From the NCBI GenBank assembly GCA_905178155.1, contig CAJINV010000002.1:1704922-1768921 (forward strand): a DNA stretch of 64,000 nucleotides, in the 5' to 3' direction. This DNA is from Amoebophrya sp. A120. Lineage: Eukaryota; Sar; Dinophyceae; Syndiniales; Amoebophryaceae. Positions 55,098-64,000 of this stretch are shown here, in pieces. Position 1 is the first letter of the stretch; every line of letters begins with the position of its first letter. A model generated the notes under the pieces. It worked only from the letters and a program-made list of their open reading frames with translations, searched no databases and was not told where the DNA came from. Position numbers and translations under genes: made by a program.

Positions 55098-57602
55098 GGT
55101 GCTTTGTTTGAGAATTTGTGATTTTTACAAGTGGAAAATGATAATGAATCCAATGGATTACGTTTTAGGAGGAGGTCGGCGGAAAAGCTAGGGTTTCTGT
55201 CTGTGCGTCTAAGCAGAAGGTCGCTGTGTAGCTGTCAGCTTCGATTTCTTCTACTTACCGTGGAAAACTAAATATGTTCTTACAGCAAGAGGCCAAAAGT
55301 ACAAGGAAGACGGACGGGATCTCTACTTAGCGTTAGCTGCAGCATAAGAAGGTCGCCTCATCGCTGATAGTGTTCATCTGACACGCAGCACAGGTGACGA
55401 AAGTGCGGTGTGCCTGTGTGTCAGTAGCTAAGCAAGTGAGTGCGGTGTGCCTGTGTGTCAGTAGCTAAAATGAAAAGAATAAAATCTCCATGCTGGTGCT
55501 ATCCTTTTTTTGCGTCCGGAGCCGGATGATCTTCACAGGAAAGCTCGCGCGCCTTGCAGGATTAAATCAAAATCGCGGGCGAAGCTGCCCAGCCTATAAG
55601 TCACATCACCCCGCACAGGAGAAGCATACACATACATGCGTGCAAAGAACTGCTGTTGCGCGCGGGCGCGCGGAGTAGTGAGGGCACGCGTCGGCGGCGG
55701 CGGGACGAGTCAGTGCCGACCGGGCAGGCACAGCCGACGCACACAAGCCCGGCAGCGTGCTGGCGCGCGAGGGCGCGAGCGAGTGGGCGGGGGGCCCCAC
55801 CACCCGGCAAACGGAGGAAGGGCAGCCAATGAAAGAATGGCGCCAAGATGGCAACGAACGGGCCCCGGGGACCGCGGCTGCCGGGCCGGGCATAGCCGAA
55901 GGAAACTAACGTACGCCGGGCGGCCTGCGGCGGGCCGCCGGCCCTGCCCCCGAGGCGAGGGCGGCTTTGCAATATACGGGGGGCCCGGCAGGGCCGCAAC
56001 CAAGCGAGGCCAGCCGGCAAGCGCGCGCGGCGCCCGCACGCCCCCGAAAAAAGAGGCGGGCCGAGGCCATCACACCGGGCGCCCCGCCGGCCGGGCCTGG
56101 GGGGCAGGCCGGCGCCATTGATTCAAACAAAACGAGGCACGCAGGCGGCCAGTGGCGCGGCGCTGGCGCTCAAACATTGACAGCAGTGGGGCCCTGCTCA
56201 ATCTGCCCCCTCCTGTTCGCAACTCCCAGAGCGCCATCCTTCCGGGGCAAGGCCGCGGCCCGACTCGGGGCGCCCCTAAGCCCGTCCCGCCGGCGGGCCG
56301 GCAACGAGCGCCACGGCGCCACCGGGCTGCGCAGAGCCACCCCCCGCCCCCGCCCGGGGCCCCTTGGTTTACTTTGCCCGCGCCGCGCGCCCCCCGATAG
56401 CAGGAAGGTTCGCCGAACCGCGCGGGGGCGCGGGTGGGTGCGTCGTTGCTACAACGAGAAGAAAGAACGAGCGCGCCGCCCCGGGCCGTTTTGTTATGTC
56501 GCCCGGTGTTCTCTGCTTCGCGCTGTTGCACGGAAGTCGCTGCGACGGGGGCGGGCCGGATTGGGCGCGGGGCGGGCCCACTACAAACAGCCCCGCGGCC
56601 GCCGGCGGGATTTTAGATCATGCGCGCGCCGGCCTTGCCGCCATGAATGCCCCCCGCCTCATTTTTTCCGCTTTCCCACGTAGCCGGCCGCGGATACGAT
56701 ACTAACGCGCCGGCGGCTTTGCTGCGGTCAATCGTTAGCGGTACGAGCGTAGCAGCCTGCTAGGGGGTACAACATGGGCACAGCATGAAAGTTCCACCTT
56801 CTCTAATGCGCTGGGGTTTTGCGAAGGCACTGCTGCCGTCATAGCGCCCCCAGAAACACCAGCACGCAAACAAGTGCCACACGTGGGCTGCATGTGCGGC
56901 GCCGTCATCACGGCGATGGGGTGGGCCGCGTTCTCCCCCGCGCGCGGGGCTCGCGGATGCTCGTGCTTGTGTGTGCACCCGCTAACCCGAGCGCCACCAG
57001 CCAGCCCATCACGCCACGGCACACATGACGCGCGGCGCGCTGCTGTGTGAATCCTGTGGCGCTTCAAAACCGCAATTCCGGTTTCGTTTCGAAGTGTCAT
57101 CCTATTAGTAAATACTTTACTTATCTTCACAAGCGGAACACGGAACGTACCTGTACTGCTGCATCAATCGAAACAGCCGGATCCTTTATTGCGCATTGCC
57201 ATAAAGATTTTGGACCAGAGTGGGTTCTTGTTTCGCTGAGTGGGCAGAATTGTTCTGAAAGTCATGCTCATGATACAATGGAGTTAGAAAGGAGGGGAAA
57301 GAAGGGCATTCTTCTGGCCCTTCTTCACGCAAAAGTGGTCGCTTGTTTTTCTGGGGTGTAATTCATCATCGCAGGGTCAACATGGGGGTCCTCCAACTCA
57401 ATATAATAGAAGTGAAACTTCGCTTTTGTTCTACACGCAAACGGCAGATTCACGCTTCAGTATGACATGGACGTTTACGTTTGAATCAAGGCGCCCCCTC
57501 CCGAGGCCCAATCCTGTGACATCAAACCGCCTCGAATCCAAAATTTTTAGCAAACGGGCGGGGAAATAGAGAAAAAGATAAAGAGCAAGAACTACTTTCT
57601 TT
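55098..57602. other. Intergenic with GC-rich island (about 55610-57050)
   Basis: It starts with a 29-bp direct repeat (GTGCGGTGTGCCTGTGTGTC AGTAGCTAA at 55403-55431 and 55440-55468). The island follows, with compositional ORFs only and no terminal inverted repeats seen. From 57050 to 57602 the composition is ordinary with no supported gene. Confidence 0.6.
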
Positions 57603-60600
57603 TTATCCCTTCATATTCGCATGAAACCACCTGCCAATTCCCGGCTCCTTCACTTTCAAAAACCACCTGCAGCTCTTCACTGGCAACGTTTTCACGTTAT
57701 TTTCGTGGTCTGGGACATGATTCGAAGTTGTTCCATTCGTAATAATCCCATTACTTCCGTTTTGCTGGTTCTTTCTCGCCCGTCCTCGAGCATCATCCTC
57801 CGTGTCCATGTCTGAAAAATCGTCTTCTCCGTCAGGTTTCACCTCCCTTTGCTGCACTGGCGTTAAAAACTTCCGCCATCCGAACGCCTCTACATCATCC
57901 TCGTAAAACCACTCGTGCGTTACCGTGTTCAAATACCAAACCTTCTCGCCGAGCGAGGTTTTCTTGCTGCATTTTAATTTTCTCCAACTTCTTTCCGGTA
58001 GTAATTGGTTGATGTCCGCGAACCACTCCGCCAGGTACTGCTCTTTGAAATAAATATTGTCGCCGGATACAGAGTAGCAGTTACGCGTGTCTTGTGCATT
58101 GCAAATATGTCTGGGTCTAGAAGAGTGTAACTTGTCATGCTACATCTGGATCGTGAAAAAATTTGTGGTGCATGATTACCAAAATTTCTCCACTTTTGAT
58201 CAAGTTTAGAGGCAGTTTCTCATGCAGGAAATGCATGATAGAGATCTCGCAGAATCTGTCATGCTAGGCCGTGCATGCCGGACTGCGTGGGTCATGGGAA
58301 ACCTGCGTGACAAACCCAGCAATCTTCCAGACCCAGACATTTTTGCATTTGATATGTCTTGCGAATCATCGGAATCGAATCTATCCCTCATCGCCCGGAA
58401 ATAGCCGTTTTGCTCCCTCTCACGGTTTTCGCTCTCCCAGGTAAGAGTGGCTAAAGCATCCGCAAGACGGTCGCGGACGTCGGCCCAATAGGCTGTTTTT
58501 TGTTGTGATATAATCTGTCTCTGTAGGTGGCAATGCATGACAGGTTTACGTCTCTTTTGGCACGACTAGCAACACAAGTTCTGTTCAAATACGCGAGCAA
58601 ATAAATCGCTTCCTTTATACAATACCTTCCGACCCCGGTATGCACTCGTATTCCTCACATTCTTCGTCTTCGCACAGTTTTATGATGAAGTGCAGCCAGT
58701 GTTTATCCAAATTTGTGTACTGGTTGTAGTTATGCATTGCAAATAGGTCAGGGTCATCTGGAGGGATGCACGGTTTGTCATATCTTTCTGGCATGACTCT
58801 AAGGTCTGTGATGCATACGCACGAACAAAAGCTCCTCTAGCCTGTCATGCAAAAACGCCATTTGCCATGCGAATACGCAAAACATAGCAGCTGAAAAAGT
58901 TGCCATGCGTTGTTACCCATTCAAGTGCGCTCTTCAAAAATCGCAGACGTGCATCACAAGTTCCCAGACCCAGACATATTTGCAGTGGATAGTAATCATC
59001 CAAAACCACCGCCATGTACTTGTAGAATTCTAAGGAGACGAACCGCAAGCAATTTCGGATTTTCTGCTCGTGGGAAAAATCTTCAATCTGCATAGCGAGT
59101 GGTGGGCAAGTGGTCCTAGAATCCGCGGAGATGTCAATCTGACTTGGGTCTGCGGAAGAGAGATTGCCCAGATTGAACATCTGCTCCCGGAGTTTGTAAT
59201 CGGATTCGTCGTCGTGCAGGAAATCTCGGTGTCGAAAGCTACTGTAATCCCCACGGAGCATTTCCTGCAATTCCTCATTGTTCTCCCACTCATCGTGCTG
59301 TTGGTCTTGCATGTAGATGGCGTGGGCGGTGGGCTGTGATAGAATTTGGTTTATTCGTCATGCGTTTTATGCATTTTTTTGCGACCACGACTTTCTAAAA
59401 ATCTGTCATGCGCAAGCACAACACAAAAGAGAGAGAAACGTCAAAACCTCTACCATATGCGGCGGTGGCGGCGGTTTGTAGTCGTACCACTCGGCGTCGC
59501 TTTGTGTTCGAACAAGCCCCGACTGGTTTTGGAACTCATACTCAACTTCATCCTTCGACTTCGTTCTTGTCTGGTCTGTCCTCGTGGACGTGGTTACCGG
59601 TAAAGGGATCTGCATGTTGTTGTAATTATTGTCTCTTCTATTCTTGGAATTCTGGCCGTAGTAAGAATCCACTTCCGTGTCCTGATCTAAATTCCGGCTG
59701 TCGTCCAGGTAGTCATCCTCGTCTTCCTCCATCCAGGAATCTTGATGTCCGTTTTGGTTGTTCAAATTGCCACCTTGTTTAGAAGGACCGCCTGCACCGC
59801 TGTTCATGCCGCTGTTCGTTAGCTGCGCAGAAGACGTCTGTGTCAACATCGTTAACTGCGTGTTTTGTAATGATTTATCCGCATTCTCCGCCCAGGTTTT
59901 TCTCTTATCTAAATCAGCATACTCGGTCAATTCCCCGCCAACCATCCGCATGACCACGTACAAAATCCCGTCCCCATCCACTAACGACAGCATCTCCGGC
60001 GCCCTGTCACCCAAGAAAGCGAGAAAATGGATCAGCGACAGATGATCCAATTGACTTGGCTTCTTCTTCGCGTTTTTGCCACAGTGGGTGAGAAACGCCG
60101 ACCACTGCATGGAGGCCTGTTCTCTTACTAGATTATCCACGTATTTGAACAAATCCAATTCCCCGTTCTTTTCCAGCTGGTCCATGATCCAATCTTCGCA
60201 CCACTCGGTTGTTTCGTTTGTCACATCCGGCATTTCGGTATTGGTGTTGAGAATCTCCGCGAGTTTTTCGGTTAAAGTGTTGAGGGTTTTCCGTGACTGG
60301 TACTTGAAGGATTGTCGCTGCTTGTTTAATGCTTGTTTTCCGTTCTTTGCGTTTTTGTCTTCTACTGCTTGCTTCTTCTTTTTGACTTTCAAGACCGCAC
60401 CGGAAGCACCAAACGCCTCCATGGTGATGGTGTTGTCTTTGTCAGCAGATGAATTATTGTTGTTGTTTCCTCCACCGGCGATTTTCTCCCCGTTTTCATC
60501 GTAATTCCGGGGGGAATTTAAAACCCGCATGCTGTCGAAATCTGGCGCTTGAGACGTTTCCAACTCCGAAGTAGCCATCATGGAACTGTCCTGCTCGTTC

Positions 60601-61920
60601 TCCTCTTCGTTTTCCTTCGCTAACCGGAGTTTCTCTTCTCTCTCCTTCCGTTTCTGCTCTTCGAGTCTTTTCCGCTCCTCCTGCTCTTTTTTCTTCTGTT
60701 CTTCCTTCTCCAGTTCCGCTAACCGCTTTTTTTCCTTCTCCTCCTCCTGCTGTTTCTTAATCTGTTCCTGCTGCTTCTGCATCGCCTCAAACGCCTTTTC
60801 GTGCTTCCGCATCTCAAACAGTTCGTATGCTTCGCGGAATCTCCTGTATCGTTTCTTCAACCGGTCGATTTGAAACGGTTTCAACGTTTTCGTCAAAACC
60901 GGAACGAGGTGCATTTTGCTCATGTCGTCTTTTGAAGAGGAATCGTCGTCCTCCTCCTCGACCTCGTCCGGATCTGCCATCAACTGGTTGCTCTCAATTT
61001 ATGCATGGCAAACACGTGATTTTGGGTCTGGATGAGTGCAGGATTTTGTGATGCAGATTCTTACGAGGACTGGAATGCTGGGTACACCAGCATGACAGGT
61101 TTATTTGTAAGGGCTTGTTTCGTTTGCAAAAAAAAAGAAAAACCAAAACCATATATCGCATGGGAACAGATGCACTTTCAGCATGGCCAAAAATGGGCAT
61201 TTGTGTGATATGAATCTACAGTATGCATTACAAGTTGCAACACCTTGATGTTCCAGACCCAGATCCATATGTTTGCAAAATGCATAAAATTTTTTCGGAG
61301 ACCATGTCGAGCCATTCCACAGCCTTCGCCTCGCTTTCAAAAATTCGGTTCTGTTCCCTCACTTGCCTCGACACTGCATTCATCGCCTCCGTTTCACTGT
61401 CTTCGTCAACATCTTCATATCCGACCATCGCAAACTCCTGAAGGTCGGCAAACATTTCATAGTCCTGGTCTTCCGGCTCCATGCCCGCGACTAGTTCATC
61501 CCTTTCCCGGATCTTTTCCTCTTCCGAGCTATTCACATCCCCGTCTAGTTTCTTCTGCTCTGTTTGCTCTTCCCGGATTTTCTTATTGTCGAAAAACTGG
61601 CAACACCCCTTACACTCCGGACAGATTAAAGCGTTCCGCTTCATCGCTTCGTCTAAGTTCATCAGTTCAAAGTTGTTCAACCGCGTTTTGTGCATCCGCG
61701 ACATGGCCTTGATCTGCTTCTCGATTTCCTTCTTGAACCGCGCGCCGCACTCATTGCTGCAGAGCCAGGTTAAATGCTCGTTTTTACACGTGTAGGTGTA
61801 CGGACAGTCGTCCGTCATGCACGCTTTCCCGCATTGCTTACACTCCACCTGCTGACCCCGTCTGGCTTCCAGGAAGATTGCGGCATCTTTGTCCGCTGTG
61901 GAAACCGCGGCGAACGGCAT
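57603..61920 (-). CDS. Zinc-finger, coiled-coil protein of unknown function, 1,079 aa
   Basis: Six exons: 61920-61287, 60999 (less 5 nt) to 59454, 59333-58992, 58730 (less 5 nt) to 58626, 58492-58355 and 58094 (less 7 nt) to 57603. The total is 3,240 nt, exactly 1,080 codons. Introns are introners A18, A17 and A16 plus two GT-AG introns (59453-59334, ATG|GTAGAG to CACAG|CCC; 58625-58493, GAAG|GTATTG to AACAG|CC). The N-terminus has a Cys cluster (C27, C30, C34, C39, C45, C54, C58, with H49) and a second CPECKGCC cluster near residue 100, probably zinc sites. A long Lys/Glu coiled coil follows (EEEKEKKRLAELEKEEQKKK), then a globular helical part (WCEDWIMDQLEKNGELDLFK) and an acidic end. The C-terminus has a WW-like piece, KVWYLNTVTHEWFYEDD. 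Family not recognised. Confidence 0.78.
58095..58354. mobile_element. Introner A16 (family A, 260 bp)
   Basis: Left TGCATTGCAAATATGTCT (initial TA missing), right AGACATTTTTGCATTTGATA. Duplication TGTCTTG at 58088-58094 and 58355-58361, longer than usual because of the missing TA. Excision gives DSDDSQDTRNCYSV. Confidence 0.92.
58731..58991. mobile_element. Introner A17 (family A, 261 bp)
   Basis: Left TATGCATTGCAAATAGGTCA, right AGACATATTTGCAGTGGATA. Duplication GTAGT / GTAAT with one mismatch. The left arm carries several extra changes (CAGGGTCATCTGG). Confidence 0.88.
61000..61286. mobile_element. Introner A18 (family A, 287 bp)
   Basis: Left TATGCATGGCAAACACGTGA then TTTTGGGTCTGG, right CCAGACCCAGATCCATATG and GCAAAATGCATA. 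Duplication CAATT / AAATT with one mismatch. The most diverged full-length A copy. Excision gives VSEKIESNQLMADP. Confidence 0.87.
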
Positions 61921-64000
61921 TTTGAAGTAAAAGTTCTGATTGGCTTTGACTATCCTAATACAACTACACGATAGATGATTTATTTAGCTTGCCATGTTTT
62001 CAGAATCAAAGAGCTGCCAATGCCTATTGCCTACAAATCAAAATTTTGTCATGGGTCATATTCATGGGTTATTTGGGTAGGCGTGATGAAACTAGTGGTA
62101 ACTTCGAAGACAAGATTAGTGCGCGTGTTGTAGACCATAAATTTGGAATGTTGAAATCGGTTGGAATGAGAACTGATCCGTGTAGTCCTTTTTGAGGAAT
62201 ACTTGTGGACCTCTTTACTTTCTTACCAGAAAAAGGTGAAACATCTTCTACTCGAGCTGGCGCTGGCCAGCTGAAACGCTATTTTGCTTTCTGTTTTATT
62301 CTCTAAACCTGACTTGAAAGTGGAGGAAAGAAGTGATGACTCAGAAATAATGCGGTGCAAATGCAATCAAAAGAGGACCGCAAAAATAATGGGGTGCAAT
62401 CATTGCATCGCGTCGAGAAGCAGCTGCGCGAAGACAGAAGAAGTTTTCGCTTCGGTTGCCGGGGAACACCAACAGCCTTGTTGAAAGTGCAGCTTTTCTT
62501 GTTCACCAGCGCCGCGAGGAGTTGTTACCACCGTGCCATAGTAGTGACGGGCAAAGGAGCAACTACAACTCAGCACGGCGGAGTCGTTTCAATTCAATTT
62601 TTGGAACCTATGCGAAGTAAAAAGAAACTATGATTTTATTTTCCCAGTATGACAATGTCCCCAAAGTGATCTGATACAAGAGTAATCGGGTCCAGATCAA
62701 GGTGATCTATCCCCATGTTGATATCGTGTATAGCATCGCACTCTTGAAATTGTCCAGCGCATGTACTAGCCGCGTCTCGATCTAGAGCAGGTGTAGTTAT
62801 GACAGTACCAATTTCAAGATCTCCTATGCGTTTTCTATGAGCTAGAGCTTGTCTCCCCTATACTTGGATTGTTATATGCGTATGCTGTAATTTTCAACTC
62901 AAACAATCTAATGAGTTCTAGCAAAGATTTTTGCCAGAACTGATGAATAGTAGTGCATCATTCAAGAAGATATGGCACAACAAGTTGAGCCATTGGAACT
63001 ACAAATACCCCGCCTGTGATGTAATTCCACATACAAAGTAACTATGTCGGATAGAACTAGATATTGAAATACTCCCCTATGCATGCTTGTAAGACTCTTC
63101 CCGCATGTGTTATGTGAAAATTATGTGTCATAACTGATATACTCACCCTATTTGTTCATGCCCCTTCGCCATAGTGAAGTTGCGCGAATACTTCTAGAAA
63201 TTGTTGTAAAAAACTGAAATACTAAAGTGTAAAATTGTCAAAAGTAAGGACTGTAAAGAACAGATGGTGCGCTAGGAAAAACACACACCCACGAGGGCGG
63301 AGTTTTCTTTTGTGTATAGATGTGAATCTGTAAAGTTGTAAAGGTTGTATAGCAAAATTAGTGCCCCTAGTACTCCTTGCACGACCGAAAGCTGCTCTCC
63401 TCTGTTTCAGGTCGTTTGGATAGAGATTGATTTGGCAATAGAGATGAATTTCAAAAACTGTAACATACAACTGCAAAGTGCAGTAGATACACTAGCTCGA
63501 GTAGATCATGAGCTAGGCTTGATAAAACGTCGCCAAAATGACGAGTATACCGAATGCTGATATAAACGCGCTGTGATGTAATCTTGTAAAACAAGTGTAA
63601 GCAAATGCAAAATGAAAACCTGTAAAAGTTAAACGAGTAGTGACTGGTGTTCTAGCCGCAGGCTAGATCTAGATTAGTTCGAACCAAAATATATCAAGCG
63701 CTTTTTGTAGCGTTCCCTAATTTTCGAAAAAGAATCCTTCAGAGTTCTGTTTTTCGCGCATGAAAACTGAATAAATCGTTAGGTGTGTGCTCGAATGCTA
63801 TCGGCAAGAATCTTTTGCTGCAACGACATTGATGACATCAAGTGATTTAGAATATAGAAATTTCATGACACTACATGTGCAGCTGCGCTTTCTCTATGCT
63901 GATGTTCATTTTTTACACGACACTATGACATGGCATTATACACTTACAGTGCAAGAACTTGATTCTCAGGTCTATGACGGTATCGAAACTACCTGGCGCT
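61921..64000. other. No supported gene
   Basis: AT-leaning DNA upstream of the zinc-finger gene. Only short ORFs are present (longest about 92 codons); none has a recognisable motif or flanking introners. It presumably includes the promoter of the minus-strand gene, which I cannot delimit. Confidence 0.6.

Noticed and set aside
53082-56705. GC-rich ORFs between the Gln-rich, TPR and zinc-finger genes
   Set aside because: Compositional open frames; their sequences are repetitive Arg/Ala/Pro and conflict with one another in several frames.

Overview
The window looks like nuclear DNA from a protist, most likely a dinoflagellate-line alveolate and best matching what is known of the parasite Amoebophrya (Syndiniales). 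The grounds are split genes, long same-strand gene arrays, and many short inverted-repeat-ended introns with 5-bp target duplications ('introners', reported in Amoebophrya and other dinoflagellates). No bacterial signals, rRNA, tRNA or CRISPR array were seen. The organism call is inference; the introns and duplications are read directly.

Layout. Two plus-strand genes occupy 1-5.9 kb (one partial, one poorly resolved). Everything recognisable from 5.96 to 61.9 kb is on the minus strand, in order of transcription: a zinc-finger protein (61920-57603), a TPR protein (55097-54210), a giant Gln-rich protein (52528-39934), a protein kinase-like gene (37606-31006), VPS15/PIK3R4 (30182-17135), a 248-aa unknown (14499-13472), a 162-aa unknown (10962-10474) and a membrane or secreted Cys-containing protein (8468-5959). 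The two arrays converge near 5.9 kb. Very GC-rich gene-free islands lie at about 2.3-3.6, 11.3-12.8, 15.2-16.8, 53.0-53.9 and 55.6-57.0 kb. The first is bounded by 62-bp inverted repeats and a 5-bp duplication, so it is a mobile element.

The main discovery is the intron population. I count 33 complete inverted-repeat introns in eight sequence families (A-H), plus several halves and remnants. All begin TA and end TA. 24 carry perfect flanking duplications (5 bp in nearly all), 8 have one mismatch, and one has none. Removing an element plus one duplication copy restores the reading frame at each junction I joined. Whole gene models then come out as exact multiples of three: 368 aa (six introners), 248, 1,856 and 1,079 aa. 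A few ordinary GT-AG introns coexist with them.

The second highlight is a nested event. A 5'-truncated LINE-type retrotransposon (RT, RNase H and zinc knuckle; 833 open codons; poly-A; 19-bp target duplication) is inserted inside a family D introner, which is itself inside the VPS15 gene. Subtracting the LINE leaves a 321-bp introner, the normal family D length. A 184-bp MITE at 38739-38922 and a dispersed 33-bp repeat in the first 6 kb add further mobile DNA.
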